29,790 bases of DNA from a virus, in IMG/VR virus record IMGVR_UViG_3300020020_000129, positions 1-29,790 of that record. One strand, written 5' to 3'. The first letter of the stretch is position 1; every line of letters starts with the position of its first letter. The notes below the pieces were generated by a model, which saw nothing but the letters and a program-made list of their open reading frames with translations, ran no database searches and was not told where the DNA came from. The translations under genes were made by a program, and so were the position numbers. Shown here in pieces: positions 1 to 6,480 of the stretch.

Positions 1-146
1 GGAATAGTCGTGGTGCTGGCGTACCTCGTCGCACACGCCACGGTGCACGGTGAGCGACCGGCCGCCCTCCTCGTTGGACGCGGCTATCTTGTACCGCGAC
101 AGTTCGTCAGGGTCTTGCTCATCCGATGCGTAGCACCAACACTCGT
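1..146. repeat. Left copy of contig-end overlap
   Basis: Bases 1-146 repeat at 29645-29790 with one difference, T at 127 against G at 29771. Joining the two copies restores an unbroken terminase reading frame, so this is the overlap of a circular or circularly permuted genome map, not a tandem duplication. The difference falls in the third position of an alanine codon (Ala169) and is silent. The match runs to the window edge, so the true overlap could be longer. Confidence 0.95.
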
Positions 147-633
147 GCTGGCCGTTGGTTTCCCGTGTCCACTTGCGAACGGGCAATCTTCTTTGCACAG
201 AAGGATCTGGAGATTTCCTTATCAGCTTGACAAGTTTTGACCACGATTCTTTTGCATAATCCAATTGTGTTGACGTACCAAGGATTAGCGGCACGCTCGC
301 AACGAACATCCAATAGCCGGACAGCATCACAGGTATCTCGGTCTTGCCGTTCTGCCGGCCCACGATGACCCACACGTAACGGAAGCGCGGCCACCCATTC
401 GGCAACAGCTCACCGCCGTGGATCGCCACCCAACGCTGCCACGGGTACGGCGGCCGGCGCAGCGAATCCCGCGCGAACTCGACCCAATCGAAACCCTCGC
501 TGGTGTCCTCGGTCAGCGCACAGCCACAGCCACACGGGCCAGGCTCACCGGTCACCAGCGGCGCCGTAAAGATGCGCGGGGTGACGCTACCCAGTACCGC
601 CGGCTCGGCGTGCGCGGCGAGCGCGTAGCTCAT
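1..633 (-). CDS. terL: Terminase large subunit, N-terminal part (continues at right edge)
   Basis: ATPase half of the DNA-packaging motor. Translation from the ATG at 633 shows a Walker A motif GRQNGKT at residues 92-98 (Lys97) and a Walker B-like CDEV with Asp202-Glu203, both in the terminase position and spacing. A strong site (GGAGGG, 8 nt upstream) supports this start, which overlaps the terS end by 47 nt. The frame runs off the left edge and continues at 29644-28679; together they give 1599 nt, 532 residues, a normal TerL length. Bases 181-290 are only about 42% GC with codons such as ATA, AGA and AGG, unlike the rest of the gene. Confidence 0.95.
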   Translation of the reverse strand, partial: MSYALAAHAEPAVLGSVTPRIFTAPLVTGEPGPCGCGCALTEDTSEGFDWVEFARDSLRRPPYPWQRWVAIHGGELLPNGWPRFRYVWVIVGRQNGKTEIPVMLSGYWMFVASVPLILGTSTQLDYAKESWSKLVKLIRKSPDPSVQRRLPVRKWTRETNGQHECWCYASDEQDPDELSRYKIAASNEEGGRSLTVHRGVCDEVRQHHDYS

Positions 634-1018
634 CGGCTTTTCCCTCCGGCTCGGCCGCCGGCGTCTCTGGCTCAACCTCGGGCGCCGGCGCCGGCAACGG
701 CACGGCAGCCCTGGCACCCCGCGCGCCCGGGGTCAACCCCAGCTGGACCAGGCACGCGAGGTACTTCGGGCCGAGGTCGCTCGCCACGGTGTGCGCGGCG
801 AGCGCGTCACGAATCTTGGCTACCGCGTTCACGTCGGCTTTGGCGGTCACCACCCGGGCGATCCGGTCGAGGGCAGGCCGGTAGCTGGCTGGCAGCGCGG
901 CAGCGTCCAGCAGGATGGCGTAGCGCCGAGCTAGGGCGATCGCGGCGCCGTCCCTGTCCGAGGGGGTCCAACCCCGCAGCGACGCTCTCAGGGCCTTCTG
1001 CGCGGGTCCATCGGTCAT
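587..1018 (-). CDS. terS: Terminase small subunit (putative)
   Basis: A 143-residue protein immediately before terL. The middle carries a helical segment and the phrase GPKYLACLVQLGLTPGARG, which resembles small terminase subunits of actinobacterial phages; the tail is proline- and alanine-rich and ends in an Arg-rich stretch. Small subunits bind the packaging site and load the large subunit. Its ATG overlaps the stop of the 53-residue gene upstream by 4 nt (ATGA), and it overlaps terL by 47 nt, so the three are probably translationally coupled. Assignment rests on position, size and partial sequence resemblance; no catalytic motif is expected. Confidence 0.75.
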   Translation of the reverse strand: MTDGPAQKALRASLRGWTPSDRDGAAIALARRYAILLDAAALPASYRPALDRIARVVTAKADVNAVAKIRDALAAHTVASDLGPKYLACLVQLGLTPGARGARAAVPLPAPAPEVEPETPAAEPEGKADELRARRARRAGGTG

Positions 1019-1176
1019 GACCTGGCCATGTCCATATCGTCCCGGTCCGTTTCGTCCAGGTCGCCGGCAAGCTCGGCCGCAGCATCGGCCGCAGCATCGG
1101 CCGCCGCGTCCAACGCCTCAACCAGGCGCCGATCATCGCCGGATAGACGCAACTCCATATCGATCCACGTCGCCAT
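1015..1176 (-). CDS. Small acidic Ala/Asp-repeat protein upstream of terS
   Basis: A 53-residue ORF starting MATWIDMELRLSGDD and ending in a strongly acidic stretch. The centre is a short periodic run of Ala-Ala-Ala-Asp units, likely a helix. Its TGA stop overlaps the terS ATG by 4 nt, the same coupling seen in many gene pairs here, which is the main reason to believe it is real. A modest GGTGG site precedes the ATG. Function is not recognised; its place beside the terminase and the presumed packaging region makes a packaging accessory role conceivable but unproven. Confidence 0.65.
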   Translation of the reverse strand: MATWIDMELRLSGDDRRLVEALDAAADAAADAAAELAGDLDETDRDDMDMARS

Positions 1177-1475
1177 CAGAACACCACCGGCCAGTCAAAA
1201 CCCCAGGACAGAAAACTCACGGCGATCTCCATTCTTGCAGGTCGGGGAGAGGGAAAACGGACAGAGCGGGGTGTCCCATGTGCCCTGACCAGGGAAAACG
1301 CGACCGACGTTTGTGCTGGTCAGCGCGTTATGCGTATGCGTATGTGTTTTGTTCGATGTGTTGGACCGACCCACCCGCTATGCATGGCGCACTGGTGTGT
1401 GCCGGCACGTGTTGCGGGTGGGTCGGTGGCCTGGCTGCCCAAGGTTTCCCCGGGGGTCGGAGGTGGGCAGCTGGC
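1177..1475. other. Non-coding region, candidate packaging (cos/pac) locus
   Basis: The longest stretch without a convincing gene. It contains a perfect 14-bp inverted repeat (1365-1378 and 1414-1427), a tandem TATGCG run (1329-1344), two direct copies of GGGAAAACG (1251-1259 and 1292-1300) and a short palindrome CCCTGACCAGGG (1283-1294). In many siphophages the packaging site lies just upstream of terS, and small terminase binding sites are often repeated. That makes this the best place in the genome for it, but no cut site can be identified from sequence alone. No clear promoter was found. Confidence 0.4.
1365..1427. repeat. Perfect 14-bp inverted repeat, 35-nt loop
   Basis: ACCGACCCACCCGC at 1365-1378 is the exact reverse complement of 1414-1427. 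The intervening 35 bases are long for an intrinsic terminator, so a two-site protein-binding element (for example for the small terminase subunit) is as likely as an RNA hairpin separating the M23-side genes from the terminase genes. Confidence 0.75.
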
Positions 1476-1835
1476 CTAGCGCTCGCTGGCTTCCACGTTG
1501 CCGGCGTGCGCTGCCTGGTACCCGGTCGTGGTACCCGGGTCGTATCGTTCGCCTTCGGCCACGTCGTGCGTGTTGCCCATGGCTTCGGGCTTGACCTCGG
1601 CCTCAGCGATGGCGCATGCGATGAAGTCGAGGTAGTACTCCTCGCCCACCTGAAGCGACGCGGCCGGGTTGTCGACCTGAATCGTCATGGTGCCGAAGGG
1701 TGTTGCCTTGGCGAACCGCTCGTTCTCTGCGGTGCGCTGGTCATAGACCGCGTTCAGTTCGTAGGTGCGTGACGTGGCCGGGTTCTCCGGGTCGCCTGTG
1801 AACTTGACGCTTGTGCACCTGAACTTTGCTCGCAT
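1476..1835 (-). CDS. Conserved phage protein of unknown function
   Basis: A 119-residue protein. Its centre (ENERFAKATPFG, a beta-rich stretch with NPAA, then EEYYLDF) matches a layout I associate with a widespread small phage protein family of unknown function. No enzyme motif is visible, and the last 35 residues are low-complexity and acidic/polar. The start has a clear GGGGAG site 8 nt upstream. It lies between the secreted M23 peptidase and the non-coding region before the terminase genes. Confidence 0.8.
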   Translation of the reverse strand: MRAKFRCTSVKFTGDPENPATSRTYELNAVYDQRTAENERFAKATPFGTMTIQVDNPAASLQVGEEYYLDFIACAIAEAEVKPEAMGNTHDVAEGERYDPGTTTGYQAAHAGNVEASER

Positions 1836-1865
1836 GGTGTGGACTCCCCTGTCTAGGTGTGGCTT

Positions 1866-2675
1866 CTAGCAGCCGATGTTAACGCCATGCTGGCGCATGA
1901 ATGCAGCGGGGTTGACGTTGCTGCCTGTGCTGGTACGCATGACCTCAAAGTGCAAGTGGTATCCGGTCGCGTTGCCTGTGATACCAACGTATCCGATGAT
2001 GGTGCCAGGCTGGACGGCCGCGCCTACGTTGAGGGGTGAGTGCCCGGTCATGTGGTGGTAGCGGGTCCATATCCCACCCGCGTGTTTGATGGTGACGTGA
2101 TAGCCGGCACCACCTGACTGGTACGCCTTACGCGATACCGTGCCGGCCGAGACTGCCCGTATGGGTGTGCCCTTGGGTTGGGCTATGTCCACACCGTTGT
2201 GTCCTGGTCGCCTCGATGTGCGATAGCAGGAGTTGCCTACCTTGCCCGATGCTAAGGGGTGCACCCATGCGGCGCCGCTAACTATCGGCGCTGTGGCTGG
2301 TTTCGCCTTGGGCTTAGGGGCTGGTGTGGTGGCCGGCGGGGCTTTGATGATGGTGCACACGATGACAGCCCTTGCGCCTACTGGGATGCGCCGCTCTGGC
2401 CATCCGTTGGCCTGCTGTATCGCATGCCAGGCGTTGAAGTTGCCGCATCGGGTGATGGCCATGGCGCCGTAGGTGTCGCCGGCAGCGGTCATCAGGTAGC
2501 GCATCTCGCTCGCGCGCTCGGCCCGTGTGATGGGCGTATGTCTGCTCGGCACGTCGTTGACTTCGGTCACATGTTCGAGTGGGCCGGCCGCTTCGGCTTG
2601 CCGTGTAGGGGCTTGCGGGGTGAACGTGAACAGCAGCATAAGGAACGCTGCGGCTATCGACAGTGCTCGTTTCAT
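1866..2675 (-). CDS. Secreted M23-family peptidoglycan endopeptidase
   Basis: A 269-residue protein predicted to cut peptidoglycan cross-bridges outside the membrane. Residues 1-30 form a signal peptide (MKRALS, a hydrophobic core, then AEAA). Residues 60-110 look like a degenerate LysM-type module, followed by a Pro/Ala/Lys linker at 111-130. The C-terminal half is an M23 domain with zinc ligands HNGVD (His159, Asp163) and HLH (His240, His242), plus HH at 207-208. An AGGAGAGG site precedes the ATG. A signal peptide is unusual for a phage hydrolase, and this gene lies far from the GH25 endolysin. It may act in entry, release or exclusion. Confidence 0.88.
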   Translation of the reverse strand: MKRALSIAAAFLMLLFTFTPQAPTRQAEAAGPLEHVTEVNDVPSRHTPITRAERASEMRYLMTAAGDTYGAMAITRCGNFNAWHAIQQANGWPERRIPVGARAVIVCTIIKAPPATTPAPKPKAKPATAPIVSGAAWVHPLASGKVGNSCYRTSRRPGHNGVDIAQPKGTPIRAVSAGTVSRKAYQSGGAGYHVTIKHAGGIWTRYHHMTGHSPLNVGAAVQPGTIIGYVGITGNATGYHLHFEVMRTSTGSNVNPAAFMRQHGVNIGC

Positions 2676-2714
2676 GATGCCCTCTCCTGTTCGAATGATT
2701 CGCTCATACTGCCA

Positions 2715-3029
2715 CTACCACTGTGTGCGCGGTTGCGGTTGCGGGTCGGCCCGCTGGTCAGGGTCGCCTATGTGCAGGTTGCATGCCTTGCATGACGCGA
2801 CGATGAACCGTGGATCGTCGCCGAATCGTTTACCCCGCACATGGTGTGCTTGGCCGGCGTGTTCCCCGGTTTCTTCGGCTCGCTCGGTGCATGTGTGCGA
2901 GGTGGCCCGTTTTGCCTTGGCGCACCACCCATCGTTGTGTGCGCGGCAGCGGTAGCGGTCCCTCGCGAGCACGGCGGACCGTAGTAGGCGCCATGCCCGC
3001 GTTGAACCGCTGCCCCATTGGCTGCTCAC
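2715..3029 (-). CDS. HNH endonuclease
   Basis: A 104-residue protein starting at the GTG at 3029, whose GTGA overlaps the preceding stop codon. The N-terminal QWGSGSTRAWRLLRSAVLARD segment is typical of small phage HNH nucleases. Next come Cys/His residues (CRAHNDGWC), the catalytic AHHV pair, and CKACN with the terminal Asn/His region. In HK97-like phages an HNH protein next to the terminase stimulates cutting of concatemers at cos, and the position here, a few genes before terS, fits that. A longer reading from 3101 exists but would overlap the upstream gene heavily. Confidence 0.9.
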   Translation of the reverse strand: MSSQWGSGSTRAWRLLRSAVLARDRYRCRAHNDGWCAKAKRATSHTCTERAEETGEHAGQAHHVRGKRFGDDPRFIVASCKACNLHIGDPDQRADPQPQPRTQW

Positions 3030-3241
3030 GCACTGAAGTCCCACCGTGTACGGCCGTGGTGGGCCGGCTCGCCTTGTGAGCCGTTGTGGACCTGTTCGCA
3101 TGCCCGCCTTACCCGATCGGCAGCGTTGGCGACGTTGAAAAGCTCACCGGGGTCGAGCTGGTCGAGGATCGCGGTCAAGTCGTGGTCTCGGTGTTGTAGC
3201 GCAGCGTCTATCGCCTTGCTGGCCGTGGTCTGGTCGCTCAT
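3026..3241 (-). CDS. Small hypothetical protein (71 aa)
   Basis: Starts MSDQTTASKAID at the ATG at 3241, with an AAGGA site about 7 nt upstream and a 4-nt ATGA overlap with the previous gene. It ends in a GTGA overlap with the HNH gene. Mostly helical and polar, it carries the stretch NAADRVRRACEQVHNG in the second half. No family recognised. The tight coupling on both sides argues that it is genuine and co-expressed with the HNH nuclease. Confidence 0.7.
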   Translation of the reverse strand: MSDQTTASKAIDAALQHRDHDLTAILDQLDPGELFNVANAADRVRRACEQVHNGSQGEPAHHGRTRWDFSA

Positions 3242-3411
3242 ATCGAGTCCTTCGGTCCGAATCCGAGTGATGCGCCGACACGCTGTTTCGCGTCGATCTC
3301 GCATGCGTCGCGGTACAGGTCGAGGGCTTGTTTGCCCAGTTGGTCAATGCTGGTTTCGGTGGCCTCAAGCTCTACGCTCACGCCTTGGGTGCCTATCTTC
3401 ACCTTGGGCAT
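3238..3411 (-). CDS. Small hypothetical protein (57 aa)
   Basis: Begins MPKVKIGTQGVSVELEATET and ends GFGPKDSI, with a likely short beta segment followed by a helix (IDQLGKQALDLYRDACEIDAK). Its start shares one base with the stop of the gene upstream (TAATG), and its stop overlaps the next start (ATGA). No domain recognised. The compact amphipathic sequence and coupling at both ends support a real gene. Confidence 0.7.
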   Translation of the reverse strand: MPKVKIGTQGVSVELEATETSIDQLGKQALDLYRDACEIDAKQRVGASLGFGPKDSI

Positions 3412-3653
3412 TAGGCCGCTTTCCCTTCTGGATAAGCAACTATCAGCTCATCGAGGTGCAGTAGGCGCCACCCGTAGAGGTGGCAGTGGTCAGAGTGGTC
3501 GGTGCCGATTCCGCCGGCACCGCACGTGCACCCTCGAAACCAGTGCTGGTAGTGCGCCGCGTCGTCTCGGCAGTGGTCACATTGCCTCTCTCCGGGTGGC
3601 TTTGCTGGTACCGGGGTGCGCGGGTAGCTGGGAATGGTCGTTGTCCACGGCAT
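3411..3653 (-). CDS. Cys/His-rich small protein, probable zinc binder
   Basis: An 80-residue protein with CDHC near residue 25, CTCG near 43, and later DHSDHCH, enough ligands for one or two zinc sites. The ATG at 3653 has a strong site (GAGGAAGGA, about 6 nt away) although it lies 77 nt inside the end of the initiator gene, a longer overlap than elsewhere here. Function unknown; such mini zinc proteins in phages often bind nucleic acid or host proteins, but nothing here identifies the partner. Confidence 0.65.
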   Translation of the reverse strand: MPWTTTIPSYPRTPVPAKPPGERQCDHCRDDAAHYQHWFRGCTCGAGGIGTDHSDHCHLYGWRLLHLDELIVAYPEGKAA

Positions 3654-4563
3654 CGGGTTTCCTTCCTCGGTTGGCGAGCTTGGCGCGTAGCTGCGCTCGG
3701 GCCAGCTCGCCCGGGGTTGGCTCTTGGAGCTCTACGGGTCGGACCACGGTCGCCGGCGAGGGCACGGCGGCCGGCCAGAGTCCGGGTTGCGCTCGGGTGG
3801 TCTTGCCTCCCCCGGTTACTACACGCAGCGATGGCGGGTGGGCACCATCATCTAAATCCAAATTCAGATCTTCCGGCTCGGCCTCGCCCACGCGAGTAGC
3901 CGCAGCGTCCGACGAAACATCTTCCCTGGAATGGGAGGTAGTACTTATGGCTAGTTCCATGGCTAAGTTGGCGGCACGCCTAGACGGGGTTAGATCGCGG
4001 TCTAAAACGGGGTTAGATTCGTCCGCTTGTGGCGCTAAGACGTGGTTAGATTCGCCGGATTCGGCCGTTTCTAACCCCGCACAGGTCGGGGTTAGATTCG
4101 GCGGTTCTAACCCCGTCTTAGCCACGGTTCGATGCGGCCTGGCGAGCCTGGCTGCGATCTTCAGATAGTCACTCGGTGTAGGCACCGTGACCCGCTCTAG
4201 AAGATCCTCGGGCAGCGTGAGGCGGTACTCGTCAGCGCGCAACCGATCGGTGCGGGCACCTCGGCGCACCGCTCGGCGTGTCCTCTCGATCAGTCCCAAA
4301 TCGCGCAGACCCGCCACGACACGCGAGGCCACGTTATAGCCCACCTCGCAGTCGGCCGCCAGCCTGGCTATCCCAGGGTGCACCTTGCGGCCTGTCTTGA
4401 CGTTGGCGTATGAGGCGAGCGCGAGCGCTACAGCCTTGACTGTGGTGCTCTTGACGAACGTGCCCGCCTTGGTGCCAGGCACAATCTTTTCAAACCGCAC
4501 CGACCGAATGACGCGCGTCCATTCCAGGGTGCCAGTGCCGTGCTGTGTGTCGTCGCTAGGCAT
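3577..4563 (-). CDS. Winged-helix replication initiator-like protein
   Basis: A 328-residue protein from the ATG at 4563 (MPSDDTQHG). Residues about 35-125 form a winged helix-turn-helix (VKAVALALASYANV, HPGIARLAADCEVGYNVASRVVAGLRDLGLIER) of the kind found in phage and plasmid initiators. The rest is low-complexity, Pro- and Asp-rich, and is encoded partly by the iteron-like repeats at 3985-4115. This mirrors lambda O, where origin repeats lie inside the initiator gene. No polymerase, primase or helicase is recognised elsewhere, so this protein probably recruits the host replisome. It could instead be a transcription regulator. A longer start at 4626 would overlap the previous gene by 71 nt. 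Confidence 0.7.
   Translation of the reverse strand: MPSDDTQHGTGTLEWTRVIRSVRFEKIVPGTKAGTFVKSTTVKAVALALASYANVKTGRKVHPGIARLAADCEVGYNVASRVVAGLRDLGLIERTRRAVRRGARTDRLRADEYRLTLPEDLLERVTVPTPSDYLKIAARLARPHRTVAKTGLEPPNLTPTCAGLETAESGESNHVLAPQADESNPVLDRDLTPSRRAANLAMELAISTTSHSREDVSSDAAATRVGEAEPEDLNLDLDDGAHPPSLRVVTGGGKTTRAQPGLWPAAVPSPATVVRPVELQEPTPGELARAQLRAKLANRGRKPDAVDNDHSQLPAHPGTSKATRREAM
3985..4115. repeat. Iteron-like repeats, candidate replication origin
   Basis: Six copies of CGGGGTTAGA, often extended by TTCG, lie within 131 bp. On the plus strand they are at 3985-3997, 4008-4021, 4041-4054 (CGTGG variant) and 4087-4100; inverted copies are at 4070-4079 and 4106-4115. Degenerate relatives occur nearby (TCTAAAACG at 4001). 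The 28 bases at 3847-3874 are locally AT-rich and could be an unwinding element. The repeats sit in the gene of a winged-helix protein, as lambda iterons sit in O. Origin function is inferred. Confidence 0.75.
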
Positions 4564-4873
4564 TGGACACCACGGCTTGCATGGCCACCACAGCGGGCAA
4601 TATGAACGCGCCCAACGGGTTGTCACGGTTGGCCTCGTGATGCTCGGCCAGCGCGGCGCTTACCTCTGCCAGGTGAGGCAGCTTGGGAAGCGCCTCATAC
4701 ATGGGATGATCTGCGAACCTGCCGGCAAAGTGGTAGGTAGTCCCGCACTCAGCCCGACAACTCTTGGACCCATTGTCCCACGCGGTGACAGCGTCACCGC
4801 ATATCTCTACGGTGACCGTGTGACCGCCCACGTCGATCACTAAGAGCGCCGTGGTTATCTCGAACGTTCCCAT
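4556..4873 (-). CDS. Hypothetical protein (105 aa)
   Basis: Starts MGTFEITTALLVIDVGGHTV at the ATG at 4873, which has a GAGG site about 6 nt upstream; a TTG 12 nt earlier is less likely. The first half is beta-rich with two cysteines (SCRAECG), and the second half is helical (LAEVSAALAEHHEANRDN). No family recognised. It overlaps the initiator start by 8 nt, so the two are probably translated together. Confidence 0.65.
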   Translation of the reverse strand: MGTFEITTALLVIDVGGHTVTVEICGDAVTAWDNGSKSCRAECGTTYHFAGRFADHPMYEALPKLPHLAEVSAALAEHHEANRDNPLGAFILPAVVAMQAVVSNA

Positions 4874-4881
4874 GGTGTGCC

Positions 4882-5235
4882 TCAATTCTTGAAGTCGTAA
4901 CGCTCGCTCTTACGCCCTGATCCGGGTAGATACCGGCCACCCGGTAGCGCGTAGATCCGGCCGCACCAAGCCTCGCCGTCGTCGCGATCCTGACATTGCG
5001 CCTCATAGTCGGTGCGCCAGCTGGTAACGTCCCAGGGCCGATGCGGCGTCAACAGGTGGCCGCAGTGACGACACTCCCCTACCGGCCTACCTTCGGCCAT
5101 GGCACGTAACCACTCCGAGTTGACCACGTGCCCTTTGCCGTCGAGCACTCTCCGGTAGATCCGTCGTTCTAGGGGATCGAACGTTTCGGATCTACCGGAG
5201 TCCGGCGTATCAAACAGCGTGCCGGCAGTGTTCAT
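4882..5235 (-). CDS. Hypothetical zinc-ribbon-like protein (117 aa)
   Basis: From the ATG at 5235 it reads MNTAGTLFDTPDSG. The C-terminal half has CRHCGHLL and later a CQ...WC pair with surrounding His/Asp residues, consistent with a small zinc ribbon. The segment RRVLDGKGHVVNSEWL is a probable helix. Ribosome binding looks weak, and the start lies two bases after the preceding stop, so reinitiation is likely. Function unknown. Confidence 0.65.
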   Translation of the reverse strand: MNTAGTLFDTPDSGRSETFDPLERRIYRRVLDGKGHVVNSEWLRAMAEGRPVGECRHCGHLLTPHRPWDVTSWRTDYEAQCQDRDDGEAWCGRIYALPGGRYLPGSGRKSERYDFKN

Positions 5236-5237
5236 CG

Positions 5238-5471
5238 CTAGTCCAGCACCATCCGAGCCGGCCACCAGTTCGCCTCAGCGCTCGGCGGTGCGTGCTCCTC
5301 AAGCTCGGCCCTGAACCGGTCGTGTTCCACGTCGCTGACGCTCTCAGGCACGGCTACGCGGGTGATGAAACACGTGACGGGGACACCGGTTTCTGTGGTC
5401 CCTTCCCAGATACGGGCCGGTACCTCATTGATGGTGACGACCCGCTCAGTCGACGTGATCGTGAGTTTCAT
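5238..5471 (-). CDS. Conserved small phage protein (77 aa)
   Basis: Begins MKLTITSTERVVTINEVPAR, then IWEGTTETGVPVTCFITRVAV, a compact beta-rich pattern that I associate with short conserved proteins of actinobacterial phages, without known function. The C-terminal third is helical and acidic. Its ATG overlaps the previous stop by 4 nt (ATGA). Confidence 0.75.
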   Translation of the reverse strand: MKLTITSTERVVTINEVPARIWEGTTETGVPVTCFITRVAVPESVSDVEHDRFRAELEEHAPPSAEANWWPARMVLD

Positions 5472-6052
5472 GCGGCATCGTCGGGCACTGACGCGAGCGC
5501 GCGACTAGGCGCGGCCCGCTTGCGCTTGGGCTTGGCATCGTCGGCCGGCGGGTCGGTGGGCACGGCCGCCCCCGCCACGGTCTTAGCGTCGGCGCCATCG
5601 TCGATCGTGGTGACGTCCAAAGCCTTGGCGTTGAACGGTTCCCCGTTCGCCGGCCGCGCCTTGGCAAGCGCTTGTGCTTCCTCGCTCATGAACGGGTCGC
5701 CGGCCGCCGCCTTGAAGTCGGGATCTCCTGGCCACGGTCCATCGCCGGTCGGGTTGGGCACGGCGTCAAAAAGCGTCAACTCGGTGGCGCCTACGCCACG
5801 GCCGCGCCGCATCTTGTCGATGAGGTTACGGACGATGGTGTCTTCCTTGCCACCGGGTACCGGCTCGATCGCGGCGAATCGGATCGACACCGACTCAGGC
5901 TGCCCAACAACGTCGTGGTAGCCGTGGTATTCGATGATGCCCACGACGGCTATGCGGGTGAGCCGATTCGCTCGGATCTTGTCGCCGATCTCGTCCAGAC
6001 CAGAGTCAACCTTGCGGTCTTTCGCCATGGTGCCACTGATTGTTACCTTCAT
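5468..6052 (-). CDS. Conserved phage protein of unknown function (194 aa)
   Basis: The N-terminal 95 residues are an ordered domain (MKVTISGTMAKDRKVD, RIAVVGIIEYHGYHDVVGQPESVSIRFAAIEPV). The rest is a long Ala/Pro/Asp/Lys-rich tail with a basic patch KPKRKR near the end. The start has an AAGGGAAG site 8 nt upstream. The gene lies between small membrane and recombination-region genes and the initiator region. I do not recognise the domain; an accessory role in DNA metabolism is only a guess from position. Confidence 0.7.
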   Translation of the reverse strand: MKVTISGTMAKDRKVDSGLDEIGDKIRANRLTRIAVVGIIEYHGYHDVVGQPESVSIRFAAIEPVPGGKEDTIVRNLIDKMRRGRGVGATELTLFDAVPNPTGDGPWPGDPDFKAAAGDPFMSEEAQALAKARPANGEPFNAKALDVTTIDDGADAKTVAGAAVPTDPPADDAKPKRKRAAPSRALASVPDDAA

Positions 6053-6076
6053 CTGTTCACTTCCCTTGGTTGGGTG

Positions 6077-6214
6077 TTACGCGATCATGTCTAGAAACTT
6101 GCTGATCACTACGCCGAAAGCACAGGCTAACCCGAGCGCTACCCCTGCGCCGGCGCCGATGGCAACGGCTTGACCGACCCATCTACGCGGCCGGCGCCTG
6201 TGGATAACGACCAC
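6077..6214 (-). CDS. Small single-span membrane protein (45 aa)
   Basis: Starts at a GTG (6214) with a good GGAAGGGG site about 7 nt upstream. A strongly basic N-terminus (HRRRPRRW) is followed by one hydrophobic segment (QAVAIGAGAGVALGLACAFGVVI), so it should insert with the N-terminus inside. It overlaps the previous gene by 76 nt in another frame, which lowers confidence, but the ribosome site and clean membrane profile support it. Role unknown. Confidence 0.5.
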   Translation of the reverse strand: MVVIHRRRPRRWVGQAVAIGAGAGVALGLACAFGVVISKFLDMIA

Positions 6215-6480
6215 CTTTGACCCCCTTCCGTGAATCCGTGTGTTCCGGTCGCGTCGGGGTGAACCTCGCACCCTGGCGCGTGAGTGCAGTTGTTGCGGTC
6301 CAGCTCGGATTGGTGCCAGGCAAGCATTTCCCGGGTTGGTGACCGCATCGGCCGAGGCGCGGCAGGGTCTACCGTGGCGGTCATGAACGCGGCGAACCCT
6401 TCTGCCTCAACAACATCCATCGGCCCGTACACCACGAAGTCTGTGCCCGTGTTGAGCAGGACACACCATTGGTCGCTCAT
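6139..6480 (-). CDS. Hypothetical protein with CTH/CxVHP motif (113 aa)
   Basis: Starts MSDQWCVLLNTGTDFVVYG at the ATG at 6480, with GGAGG five bases upstream. A mixed beta/alpha N-terminal part is followed by a helical stretch (REMLAWHQSELDRN) and a Cys/His cluster, C65-T-H, C71, V-H-P at 73-75 and His81. That cluster matches, residue by residue in spacing, one inserted in the exonuclease encoded at 9140-10216. A metal-binding knuckle is likely. No family recognised. The stop lies inside the small membrane-protein gene. Confidence 0.65.
   Translation of the reverse strand: MSDQWCVLLNTGTDFVVYGPMDVVEAEGFAAFMTATVDPAAPRPMRSPTREMLAWHQSELDRNNCTHAPGCEVHPDATGTHGFTEGGQRWSLSTGAGRVDGSVKPLPSAPAQG

Noticed and set aside
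1-146. Contig-end repeat as true direct terminal repeats of the virion DNA
   Set aside because: The repeat cuts TerL in half and joining it restores the exact reading frame, so it is the overlap of a circular map.
418-1020. Long plus-strand ORF opposite the terminase genes
   Set aside because: Arg/Pro-rich low-complexity translation typical of an antisense reading of high-GC genes; terL and terS on the other strand have motifs.
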